From NCBI RefSeq assembly GCF_024448895.1, contig NZ_JAMOIC010000015.1, positions 62,001-126,000 on the forward strand: DNA of 64,000 nt, written 5' to 3'. Below the pieces are notes generated by a model. That model made no database searches and had not been told where the DNA came from. It saw nothing but the letters and a program-made list of their open reading frames with translations. Origin of the DNA: Stutzerimonas stutzeri (lineage in GTDB: Bacteria; Pseudomonadota; Gammaproteobacteria; Pseudomonadales; Pseudomonadaceae). This document shows, piece by piece, positions 36,751 through 44,566 of this stretch (positions within the stretch are counted from its first letter, which is position 1; each line of letters begins with the position of its first letter). A program made the translations under genes and the position numbers.

Positions 36751-36785
36751 GATCAAACTCCTCTGAGTGCTGTGGCGACTGCCCG

Positions 36786-37247
36786 TTAGTCGAAACCGAA
36801 GGACGAAAAACTGTCTCCGAAGCTGCTTATGCCGTGATCAAACGACAGGCTGTCAGTCATCGTGTCCGTGCCGAATGCGTTACCCATGACATCGAAACAG
36901 CTGTCGAGCATGGGCATTCCGTTGGCGGGATTGAGCCAGAAGGTTTCCATGGGTTCGAAGTGGGTCGATGAGAAAGCTGAGAAAGTATCCTCGGCTTGGG
37001 TCTGGCCTACCGGGTCAAATGAATCAGCCCAGTTAGTGTGATCCTGCAGGATGCTGTCGAACGACGTACTCGTGTCCCCATCTTCCAGCGAATCGACCTG
37101 ATACCACCAACGTTCCTGGCGAATACCAAGGCCGTCATGCACCACGACCGCTTTTCCCTGGCTGGGATAGATGACCGTGGTGAATGCCGCTTTTTCTGGC
37201 CGGACGACAGAGGTGATGAGATTGGCAATGTGCGTAAACAGGTTCAT
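36786..37247 (-). CDS. Uncharacterised acidic soluble protein
   Basis: 153 residues, ATG preceded by GAGGAGC. The N-terminal 60 residues (NLITSVVRPEKAAFTTVIYP, QERWWYQVDSLEDGDTSTSF) look folded; the C-terminal half is low-complexity, rich in Asp, Ser and Phe (SFDHGISSFGDSFSSFGFD), with no basic residues. No signal peptide seen. Family unknown. First gene of a two-gene unit with the membrane protein at 36343. Confidence 0.55.
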   Translation of the reverse strand: MNLFTHIANLITSVVRPEKAAFTTVIYPSQGKAVVVHDGLGIRQERWWYQVDSLEDGDTSTSFDSILQDHTNWADSFDPVGQTQAEDTFSAFSSTHFEPMETFWLNPANGMPMLDSCFDVMGNAFGTDTMTDSLSFDHGISSFGDSFSSFGFD

Positions 37248-37458
37248 GGCTAGCTCCTCGGTTTAGTTGGTTTCAGCATCTCCTGAACCCCAAATAACCC
37301 AAGGCATGGGTAAGATCGCATACCGCCTTGGAGACGGATCATCTATTGCAAGCTCGGGTGCGTAGAGGGGCACAAGCACGGCCCGGATCAGCAATCCATT
37401 ACCGCAGCCAGGCCCTTTCCCTTCCAGGAGAAGCAGCACAGCAGGCGCGCGATGCCGG
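37248..37458. other. Intergenic, no gene recognised
   Basis: Upstream region of the 36786 gene and downstream side of the UmuC relic. No clear repeat or conserved frame. Confidence 0.3.
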
Positions 37459-37665
37459 CTACCGCGCGGATACCCGCCACAATTGATCTACTCGCGTCGT
37501 GAAACTCTGGCTCATCAGCTCGCGACGCATGCTCCAGGCGGGGGCTGCTGGTACCACACCAGGTCGCAACGTTCCCCGTCCCCATTTGGCGTTGATCGAA
37601 TCAAGCACGGCCATCACCTTCTCCGAATTAGCTGGCTGACTGGAGGCGAACAGGTCGTCGGTGAA
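37459..37665 (-). pseudogene. C-terminal fragment of a Y-family polymerase UmuC/RulB (DUF4113)
   Basis: Reads FTDDLFASSQPANSEKVMAV, LDSINAKWGRGTLRPG and WSMRRELMSQSFTTRVDQLW, the DUF4113 tail found at the end of UmuC, MucB and RulB. No polymerase core is present. rulAB loci are common integration targets in Pseudomonas, consistent with insertion-driven disruption here. Confidence 0.75.
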
Positions 37666-37795
37666 GGCGTTTACGTCGGGACTAGTCATGCTTCCGCAGT
37701 CAGCGGCGAGGTAGTCCCTGAGCTCACTGGAGCCCAGGGTTTCGAAGCAGGCCGTCTTCAGCGTCTTCCTCGATGAATTGACTCTCAAGCCAGCC

Positions 37796-38098
37796 TTAGC
37801 CGCGCTGAGATAAGATCGTCTCGAGCAAACCAGGAAATCGATTGTTCAAATCATCCCTGCGCAACGAGTTCATATGGGTCGTGCCGATGGTTTGGGTTTG
37901 GACCAACCCGGCATCTCGCAGCACCCTGAAGTGATGGGACATGGTGGACTTTGGTCGGCCACCGTCCAATTCGCCACAGCTGGCTTCGCCCAGTTCGGCA
38001 AGGCGTCGGACGATCTCCAGGCGCACAGGATCGCTCAAGGCGTATAGCAGACGCTCGAGGACGAATTCAGTGACGGGAGGGTGTTTGTAGGGGCGCAT
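37796..38098 (-). CDS. ArsR-family HTH regulator
   Basis: 100 residues: LLYALSDPVRLEIVRRLAEL, a single Cys in EASCGEL, and the recognition region GRPKSTMSHHFRVLRDAGLV. It is divergent from xenA (84-bp gap) and related regulators control OYE-type reductases by cysteine alkylation. The start at 38098 is by homology; no strong ribosome site is visible, and 38113 is an alternative. Confidence 0.85.
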   Translation of the reverse strand: MRPYKHPPVTEFVLERLLYALSDPVRLEIVRRLAELGEASCGELDGGRPKSTMSHHFRVLRDAGLVQTQTIGTTHMNSLRRDDLNNRFPGLLETILSQRG

Positions 38099-38130
38099 GA
38101 ACGAAGCATACACGGGTTTGCTCTATCTCC

Positions 38131-38146
38131 ATAGTTCGAATACTAT
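38131..38146. promoter_or_regulatory. Operator candidate ATAGT-N6-ACTAT between arsR and xenA
   Basis: ATAGTTCGAATACTAT is a perfect 5-bp inverted repeat, and a second partial TCGAATT half-site follows. Positioned to overlap the divergent promoters. Confidence 0.55.
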
Positions 38147-38181
38147 CGAATTAACGTAATAGACAACCCTCGGAGAAACCA

Positions 38182-39273
38182 ATGTCTGCGCTGTTCCAAC
38201 CCTTCACGCTTAAAGACGTCACGCTTCGCAACCGTATTGCGATTCCCCCTATGTGCATGTACTCGTCAAACGATGGCCTGATCAACGAGTGGCACAGTGT
38301 TCACTACGCCTCCCTTGCGCGTGGCGGGGCGGGGTTGGTGATTGTCGAAGCAACCGCTGTAGCGCCAGAAGGGCGGATCACTCCTGGCTGTGCGGGTATT
38401 TGGAACGATGAGCTGGCCCAGGCCTTCGTACCGGTGGTGCAGTCGATCAAGGCAGCCGGCTCGGTCCCCGGCCTGCAGATCGCCCACGCCGGTCGCAAGG
38501 CAAGCGCAAACCGTCCATGGGAAGGCGATGACCACATCGCTGAAGATGACGCCCGTGGCTGGCAGACCATCGCTCCATCGGCCATAGCTTTTGGCGGTCA
38601 CCTGGCCAAGCAGCCGCAAGCCATGACGCTGGAAGACATTGCCCGTGTGCGTGAGGATTTCGTCGCAGCCGCTCGCCGTGCGCGTGACGCTGGCTTCGAG
38701 TGGCTGGAGCTGCATTTCGCCCATGGTTATCTGGCCCAGTCGTTCCTTTCCGAACACTCCAACCATCGCGATGACGCCTACGGCGGCAGTTTCGACAACC
38801 GTAGCCGCTTCCTGCTTGAAACGCTGGCGGCTGTTCGTGAGGTTTGGCCGGAGCACCTGCCGCTAACCGCTCGTCTAGGGGTTATCGAATACGACGGCCG
38901 GGACGAACAGACGCTGACCGAGGCTATCGAACTGACACGTCGCTTCAAAGATGGTGGCCTGGATCTGCTGAGCGTCAGCATTGGTTTCACCATCGCTGAA
39001 ACCAACATTCCCTGGGCGCCTGGCTTCATGGGCGAAGTTGCCCAGCGCGTGAAGCGTGAGGCGGGGATACCAGTGGCTTCGGCATGGGGCTTCGGCACGC
39101 CAAGCGTTGCCGAAGAAGCGGTCAAGAGCGGTCAGCTGGACTTGGCGATGATTGGGCGAGCACATCTGGCCAATCCAAATTGGTCCTATCTTGCCGCCCA
39201 AGAGCTGGGCGTAGAGCGTGCGTCCTGGACCTTGCCGGCTCCCTATGCCCACTGGCTTGAACGCTACAAGTGA
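38182..39273 (+). CDS. xenA: Xenobiotic reductase A (YqjM-like old yellow enzyme)
   Basis: 363 residues, the same length as Pseudomonas putida XenA and closely matching it along the whole sequence as I recall it. FMN-binding and catalytic motifs: NRIAIPPMCMYS (redox-tuning Cys), QIAHAGRKAS, ELHFAHGYLAQSFLSEHSN and AWGFGTPSVAEE. It reduces enones, coumarins and nitroaromatics with NADPH. Strong start site GGAGAAACCA. Probably repressed by the divergent ArsR regulator. Confidence 0.92.
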   Translation: MSALFQPFTLKDVTLRNRIAIPPMCMYSSNDGLINEWHSVHYASLARGGAGLVIVEATAVAPEGRITPGCAGIWNDELAQAFVPVVQSIKAAGSVPGLQIAHAGRKASANRPWEGDDHIAEDDARGWQTIAPSAIAFGGHLAKQPQAMTLEDIARVREDFVAAARRARDAGFEWLELHFAHGYLAQSFLSEHSNHRDDAYGGSFDNRSRFLLETLAAVREVWPEHLPLTARLGVIEYDGRDEQTLTEAIELTRRFKDGGLDLLSVSIGFTIAETNIPWAPGFMGEVAQRVKREAGIPVASAWGFGTPSVAEEAVKSGQLDLAMIGRAHLANPNWSYLAAQELGVERASWTLPAPYAHWLERYK

Positions 39274-39399
39274 TCCGTCGGGGCGAAGACGGCCGTCATG
39301 GCCTAATCGCCCGCTGCCTCAGCGCCGATGTGCGCTGGTGGCTACCTGGCTGGGCCGCTCATGGCTCGGCCCTTCCGATAGATAGCTGAGGATTACGCT

Positions 39400-40389
39400 A
39401 TGTCTCGCGTCATACGCTTTCATCGCACCGGTGGACCGGAGGTTCTCCAGATCGACGAGATCGACGTGCCGGCTCCCGGCGCGAACGAGGTTCAAATCAA
39501 CGTCAGGGCGCTCGGCATCAACCGGGCTGAAGTGATGTACCGCACAGGCCAGTACGTCATCGAACCGACGTTTCCCGCCATGCTGGGCTATGAAGCGGCT
39601 GGGACCGTATCTGCAGTGGGTCCCGGTGTGGTCGGCTTCGCTGTTGGCGATGCGGTCAGCGTAGTGCCCGCGTTCTCCTTTGACGAATACGGCTTGTACG
39701 GTGAATTGGTCAACGCGCCGGCTCACGCGGTGGTCAAACACCCGGAAGTGCTCTCTTTCACGGAGGCAGCAGCGACCTGGATGAAGTTTGTCACCGCCTA
39801 TGGCGCATTGATCGAGCTTGGTGGGCTGCAGGCCGGCGAGACGGTGCTAATCCGTGCGGCGTCCAGCAGCGTGGGGCTTGCCGCTATCCAGATTGCGAAC
39901 ATGGTGGGCGCCGTTCCTGTGGCGCTGACCCGCACCAGCGACAAGCGCGAAGCCTTGCTTCAAGCGGGGGCGGCGGCAGTCATCGCGACCCAGGAGCAGG
40001 ACATGGTGGCTGAGGTCATGACGGTGACTCATGGCAAAGGCGCTCGCATGGCCTTCGATCCCGTTGGCGGACCCGAAGTGGCCTTGGTGCTCAAGGCGCT
40101 AGCGAACCACGGCATCTTCTTCCAGTACGGCGCTTTGGACACTCGGGATATCCCTGTGTCGGTCATGGACCTGCTCGGCAAGCATCTGACGCTGCGCGGT
40201 TATCAGCTGTTCGAGATCACCCAGAATCGAGAAAAACTCGAACGGGCCAAGCACTTCATCAATGAAGGGCTCGCCTCTGGACAGCTGCGTCCGGTGATCG
40301 ACCGTACATTCAGCTTCGACGAGATGGCCGAGGCTCACCGGTACATGGAATCGAATGCCCAGGTGGGCAAGATTGTTGTAACGCTGTAA
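39400..40389 (+). CDS. MDR-family quinone oxidoreductase-like dehydrogenase
   Basis: 329 residues, paralogue of the gene at 21309: VIRFHRTGGPEVLQIDEIDV, INRAEVMYR, GYEAAGTV, AASSSVGLAAIQ and FDPVGGP. No zinc cluster, so probably an NADPH-dependent enone or quinone reductase. GAGGATTACGCT before the ATG. The following ABM gene is 98 bp downstream in the same direction; with it and the next MDR gene it may form an operon with xenA. Confidence 0.88.
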   Translation: MSRVIRFHRTGGPEVLQIDEIDVPAPGANEVQINVRALGINRAEVMYRTGQYVIEPTFPAMLGYEAAGTVSAVGPGVVGFAVGDAVSVVPAFSFDEYGLYGELVNAPAHAVVKHPEVLSFTEAAATWMKFVTAYGALIELGGLQAGETVLIRAASSSVGLAAIQIANMVGAVPVALTRTSDKREALLQAGAAAVIATQEQDMVAEVMTVTHGKGARMAFDPVGGPEVALVLKALANHGIFFQYGALDTRDIPVSVMDLLGKHLTLRGYQLFEITQNREKLERAKHFINEGLASGQLRPVIDRTFSFDEMAEAHRYMESNAQVGKIVVTL

Positions 40390-40487
40390 ACCACGTTCAG
40401 GTCTTCGCGGCATGGCCGGTAGGGTCACCTTCGGTAAGCCCATGCCAGTTCGATGCGTCTTTCACACATGCACAGACAGGAGGTTCG

Positions 40488-40781
40488 ATGACCACCCCAC
40501 TCACACTGGTTGCCACATTGGTCGCCAAGGCCGGCTCCGAAGATGAGCTCCAGCAGACGCTGCAGGATCTGCAAGGCCCAAGTCGCGCCGAAGCGGACTG
40601 CATCCAATACGACTTTCATAAAGATGCAGAACAGCCTCGCACCTTCCATATGGTTGAGCAGTGGCGAGACGAAGCGGCGCTGACTGCGCACGAGGCCACC
40701 CCGCATTTCCAGGCAGCGCTGCCGGTTATCGAGCGCGCCGCCGAAAAATTCTCCGTCATGAAAATGTACCGCGTCTCCTGA
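40488..40781 (+). CDS. Putative quinol monooxygenase (ABM domain)
   Basis: 97 residues: LTLVATLVAKAGSEDELQQT, ADCIQYDFHKDAEQPRTFHM, EQWRDEAALTAHEATPHFQA, the YgiN-like ABM fold. AGGAGG lies 6 bp before the ATG. It lies between two MDR dehydrogenases, suggesting that quinone production or detoxification is handled by this cluster. Confidence 0.85.
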   Translation: MTTPLTLVATLVAKAGSEDELQQTLQDLQGPSRAEADCIQYDFHKDAEQPRTFHMVEQWRDEAALTAHEATPHFQAALPVIERAAEKFSVMKMYRVS

Positions 40782-40791
40782 GGAGCTCCGA

Positions 40792-41811
40792 ATGAAAGCG
40801 ATTGCACACTTCAAATGCCTGCCTGTTGAGAACCCTGACGCCCTCGTGGAGATCGATCTACCCGAGCCAGTGCCGGGGCCGCGCGACCTGCTGGTAGAAG
40901 TCAAGGCCGTATCGGTCAACCCGGTCGATACCAAAGTCCGCCAGGGCTACGTGCCGCATACAGACGAAACACAGCCGCGCATCCTCGGTTGGGACGCTGC
41001 CGGCGTGGTCAAGTCGGTCGGTTCCGACGTAACGCTGTTCAAGCCCGGTGACAAGGTGTGGTACGCCGGGTCGCTGATCCGCCCGGGCAGCAACAGTGAG
41101 TTGCAGCTGGTAGACGAGCGCATTGTCGGATCGATGCCACAGTCGCTGGAGTTCGCCCAGGCCGCGGCGCTTCCCCTGACGTCTCTGACCGCTTGGGAAT
41201 TGCTATTTGATCGCCTCGGCGTAGCGCGCGACACCACCGACCGTGGCGAAACGCTGCTGATCATTGGCGCTGCAGGCGGGGTGGGTTCAATCATGACTCA
41301 GCTGGCGCGTCAGTTGACCGGCCTGACCGTCATTGGTACGGCTTCGCGCCCTGAAACCCAGGCCTGGGTCACCGAACTCGGCGCCCATTACGTGATCGAT
41401 CACACCAAACCACTGAGCGAAGAGCTCAAGCGCATCGGCCTTCCGCAGGTCAGCTACGTCGCAAGCCTGACGCAGACCGATCGGCATTACGAGCAGATCA
41501 TCGAGTCACTGAAGCCACAGGGCAGGTTGGGCCTGATCGATGACCCGGCCACGCTGGACGTCGTACCGCTCAAACGCAAGAGCCTGTCGCTGCACTGGGA
41601 GCTGATGTACACGCGCTCGCTGTACGAGACCGAGGACATGCAGGAGCAGCACAACATCCTCAATGAAGTGGCCCGCCAGATCGATGCGGGTGTGTTGCGC
41701 ACCACCGTTGGCGAAAACTACGGGCGTATCAGCGCCGAAAACCTACGTCGCGCCCATGCCTTGCTGGAGAGCGGCAAGGCAAAGGGCAAGATCGTTCTGG
41801 AGGGCTTCTGA
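40792..41811 (+). CDS. Zinc-binding-type MDR alcohol dehydrogenase family protein
   Basis: 339 residues: AHFKCLPVENPDALVEIDLP, SVNPVDTKVRQGY, GWDAAGVV and IIGAAGGVGSIMTQLARQL. Matches the adh_fam_1-type quinone reductase group. It starts 10 bp after the ABM stop, with GAGGAGCTCC as ribosome site, so the two are co-transcribed. Confidence 0.88.
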   Translation: MKAIAHFKCLPVENPDALVEIDLPEPVPGPRDLLVEVKAVSVNPVDTKVRQGYVPHTDETQPRILGWDAAGVVKSVGSDVTLFKPGDKVWYAGSLIRPGSNSELQLVDERIVGSMPQSLEFAQAAALPLTSLTAWELLFDRLGVARDTTDRGETLLIIGAAGGVGSIMTQLARQLTGLTVIGTASRPETQAWVTELGAHYVIDHTKPLSEELKRIGLPQVSYVASLTQTDRHYEQIIESLKPQGRLGLIDDPATLDVVPLKRKSLSLHWELMYTRSLYETEDMQEQHNILNEVARQIDAGVLRTTVGENYGRISAENLRRAHALLESGKAKGKIVLEGF

Positions 41812-42008
41812 CGGTATCTGGCTACCGGCTCATGCGGTAGGTAGCCAATGCTGGATTCAAGAGTAGCGCCCATGAGCGATTCAGTGAGCGCCTTGAAATG
41901 CCTCCTATTGAGATCGTCTCGCAAGACCATCACCCAGCCGTCAACGACTTCATCCGAAACGTCCAACTAATAGGAACCCCATATGAACAACGCTACCGGC
42001 TATGCCGT

Positions 42009-42074
42009 CGATATCTCGGGATCGAGGTAGATGACGCTTTGGAAACGGCAGAGCAGACGTTTGGCCATGCATAA
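42009..42074 (+). pseudogene. 3' relic of the short tyrosine recombinase
   Basis: RYLGIEVDDALETAEQTFGH, ending at TAA 42074, matches the C-terminus of the recombinase at 11434 (RYLGIEVDDALEMAEQT) and retains the tyrosine. The bases upstream (41875-42008) stay open in frame but are unrelated to the recombinase. Inverted relative to the intact copy. Confidence 0.75.
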
Positions 42075-42126
42075 AGCACTGAATCCCAAACCGCATTTAC
42101 GACAAGCAGACAGAATGTTGACATTG

Positions 42127-42141
42127 TAGACAGTCGGTCTA
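42127..42141. promoter_or_regulatory. AcuR operator 1, TAGAC-N4-GGTCTA
   Basis: TAGACAGTCGGTCTA lies 11 bp before the acuR start. It shares the form AGAC-N5-GTCTA with 42804-42817 upstream of acuI. Confidence 0.65.
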
Positions 42142-42151
42142 ATGTATTCCC

Positions 42152-42784
42152 ATGACTACTTCAAAGCCCCAAGCCCGCCGTGGCCGACCACCCAAAGTCG
42201 CGAGAGGCTTTGACGACACTCGCGAGGCATTACTGTGTTGCGGCATGGAAGTGCTGACCGAACAGGGTTTTGCCGCCACCGGCATAGATGCCGTCCTGAA
42301 GCGCGTGCGCGTACCAAAGGGTTCGTTCTATCACTACTTCGACAGTAAGGAAGCCTTCGTCCAAGAGGTGCTGCAGCGCTATGCCGCTTATTTCGCGCGC
42401 AAACTGGATCGCTGGCTGCTGGACGATCAGGTACCGCCCCTGCAACGCCTGAGCAATTTCGTCGATGATGCCAAAGCCGGCATGGCCAAGCATGAGTTTC
42501 GCCGAGGTTGTCTGGTCGGCAACCTTGGTCAGGAGATCACGGCACTACCCGCCAGTTTTCGCCAAGCACTGGAGGATGTCCTCCTCGACTGGCAAGACCG
42601 GCTGGCCAATTGCCTGGTTCAGGCAGTCAACCACGGGCAGCTGGAGCCCGACAGCGATTGCGATGCGCTTGCCGCTTATTTCTGGATTGGCTGGGAAGGC
42701 GCAGTACTACGCGCCAAGCTGGCGCAGAACGCCCAACCACTAGACACCTTTGCCAAGGGCTTTCTGGCCGGTGCCGCGAGGTAG
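42152..42784 (+). CDS. acuR: TetR-family regulator, AcuR-like
   Basis: 210 residues: basic N-terminus (RRGRPPK), TetR HTH (LTEQGFAATGIDAVLKRVRVPKGSFYHYF) and a ligand domain with the C-terminal TetR_C_6-like ending. Followed 47 bp later by acuI, the gene it regulates in other proteobacteria, where acrylate-type ligands relieve repression. Identical-type operators precede both genes, supporting autoregulation and acuI control. Confidence 0.82.
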   Translation: MTTSKPQARRGRPPKVARGFDDTREALLCCGMEVLTEQGFAATGIDAVLKRVRVPKGSFYHYFDSKEAFVQEVLQRYAAYFARKLDRWLLDDQVPPLQRLSNFVDDAKAGMAKHEFRRGCLVGNLGQEITALPASFRQALEDVLLDWQDRLANCLVQAVNHGQLEPDSDCDALAAYFWIGWEGAVLRAKLAQNAQPLDTFAKGFLAGAAR

Positions 42785-42803
42785 TGTTTTTTCGACCATT
42801 TAA

Positions 42804-42817
42804 AGACGATCAGTCTA
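42804..42817. promoter_or_regulatory. AcuR operator 2, AGAC-N6-GTCT
   Basis: AGACGATCAGTCTA between acuR and acuI, 14 bp before the acuI ATG, matching the site upstream of acuR. Confidence 0.65.
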
Positions 42818-42831
42818 AATAAGGAGAGACC

Positions 42832-43818
42832 ATGTTCCACGCATTACTCATCGAGAAAAACGACGACAACTATCAGACGCGGCTGACCGAGCTTGATGAC
42901 TCGCAGCTGCCTGAGGGCGACGTTACCGTGCGCGTCGAGTACAGCACGCTCAACTACAAGGATGGTCTCGCCATCAGCGGACGTAGTCCGGTGGTACGGC
43001 GGTTCCCCATGGTTCCTGGCATTGACCTGGCAGGCGTTGTCGAAGCCAGCGATCATGCTCGTTACAAGGTTGGCGACCGGGTGTTACTCAATGGTTGGGG
43101 CGTTGGTGAGACGCACTGGGGGGGCCTTGCTCAAAAAGCCAGGCTTAAAGGTGACTGGCTGATTCCCCAGCCCGCTCAACTGAGCGCACGGCAGGCCATG
43201 GCAATCGGTACTGCCGGTTATACCGCCATGCTGAGCCTGATCGCACTGGAGCGTCACGGCTTGTCACCAGAGAGTGGTGAAGTGCTGGTCACAGGTGCCA
43301 ATGGTGGGGTTGGTAGCTTTGCCATCGCACTGCTAGCCAAGCGCGGTTATTCGGTAACCGCTTCAACCGGTCGTCCGGCCGAAGCTGACTATCTGAAGCA
43401 CCTGGGTGCTAGCACAATCATCGATCGAGCCGAGCTGGGTAGCCCAGGGCGCCCCCTGGCAGCAGAGCGCTGGGCAGCAGTAATCGACTCGGTGGGTAGC
43501 TATACTCTGGCCAATGCCTGCGCCAGCACACGTGCAGATGGCGCCGTTGCGGCATGCGGCCTGGCCCAGGGCATGGATTTCCCAGCCACTGTCGCCCCCT
43601 TTATCCTGCGCGGGGTCAGCTTGCTGGGAATCAACAGTGTGACCCGCCCCTATGAGGAACGGGTAACGGCTTGGCAGCGCCTGTCCTCAGAATTGGGCTT
43701 GGCGCTACTGGATGAAATGACTCGGGAGATCGCGCTCAGCGAGGCCATTGACATGGCCCATGATCTGCTCAATGGCAAAGTCCGAGGGCGCGTTGTGGTT
43801 GATGTCAACCGTTACTGA
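42832..43818 (+). CDS. acuI: Acrylyl-CoA reductase (NADPH), AcuI/YhdH family
   Basis: 328 residues: [70 protein letters not shown] and [12 protein letters not shown]. These are characteristic of AcuI, which reduces toxic acrylyl-CoA to propionyl-CoA, as needed in DMSP and acrylate degradation. GGAGAGACC precedes the ATG. Confidence 0.9.
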   Translation: MFHALLIEKNDDNYQTRLTELDDSQLPEGDVTVRVEYSTLNYKDGLAISGRSPVVRRFPMVPGIDLAGVVEASDHARYKVGDRVLLNGWGVGETHWGGLAQKARLKGDWLIPQPAQLSARQAMAIGTAGYTAMLSLIALERHGLSPESGEVLVTGANGGVGSFAIALLAKRGYSVTASTGRPAEADYLKHLGASTIIDRAELGSPGRPLAAERWAAVIDSVGSYTLANACASTRADGAVAACGLAQGMDFPATVAPFILRGVSLLGINSVTRPYEERVTAWQRLSSELGLALLDEMTREIALSEAIDMAHDLLNGKVRGRVVVDVNRY

Positions 43819-44165
43819 TACCCCTGCTTTTAACAAAGCCCTTCCTGGGTTCGGCTCCCCTGACCTGACCCAGGCCGCCTGATCTAGGTCGGTTGGCACT
43901 TGAAGCCGTTGCTAACCGGCCTGACGAGCCCTTCAGGAATGTCGATTTTATCGAGCCTTAACACTCGCCAACCAGCCCTGTACGGATGGTATTTCGCGAC
44001 AAGCCTTGGCTTCACTGGCCCATCACACTGTTAAACCATTGTAAACGACCGCTATTGGCCGAAAGCTGCCCGTCACAAACGTAGCGCGGAGCATGGTCCG
44101 AGTGCTCTAGTTTCAGGGCGTAGCTGCCATAAGTCTTTTCCAGGTATAAGTTTCTTAACACCGGA
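43819..44165. other. Intergenic, possible left boundary of recombinase module
   Basis: CCTGGGT and ACCCAGG near 43847-43877 may form a terminator for acuI. About 44045-44075 holds a copy of the dispersed motif gaccgctattggccgaaagc. No gene seen. The end of the mobile module should fall in this stretch if it carries no further cargo. Confidence 0.35.
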
Positions 44166-44564
44166 TCAGGTCTTTTTTCGAAGCTGTGAAACCGGCCGCT
44201 CCAACATCGATTGCGTTAGCCCGTGCATATCCGCATTGGCTTGCCAGATCAAAAACCGACTATGCATATCTCGAACAGCAGCTAACAGCTTCTGATTGGT
44301 CGCTGTCAGTTCTTCGATGCGCTCGTTGGCTGCCTGAATATCGCCAATCCAGCCCGGCTTCAGCTTTTTAGCCTTCAATGCCGCCTTGCGATTCTTCATC
44401 GCCAGATCCACGGCAGGTAGATTCATCAGGGACTGGCGAGCACGACTTATACCCAGTTTTTCTTTGCAGGCGTCAACGAGCAAAGGCCAGGTCAGCTTCT
44501 GCTCTGACCATTCCTCAATCAGCTTGATGATGCGCTTCTCACCCTTTGGCGTTAAATGCCCCAT
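44166..44564 (-). CDS. Small coiled-coil accessory protein of the recombinase module
   Basis: 132 residues. The N-terminal part (GEKRIIKLIEEWSEQKLTWP-LV-ACKEKLGISRARQSL) may be an HTH and residues about 70-105 (AANERIEELTATNQKLLAAV) are coiled coil. Size, position as last gene and coiled coil recall TnpC of Tn554 and GmtX of gamma-mobile-trio elements. Separated by 2 bp from the preceding recombinase gene. Naming is tentative. Confidence 0.65.
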   Translation of the reverse strand: MGHLTPKGEKRIIKLIEEWSEQKLTWPLLVDACKEKLGISRARQSLMNLPAVDLAMKNRKAALKAKKLKPGWIGDIQAANERIEELTATNQKLLAAVRDMHSRFLIWQANADMHGLTQSMLERPVSQLRKKT

Positions 44565-44566
44565 CG

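Noticed and set aside
41875-42008. Coding sequence running into the recombinase relic (ERFSERLEMPPIEIVSQDHH)
   Set aside because: The frame is open but short, with no start, no homologue I recognise and a junction at about 42007; not annotated as a gene.
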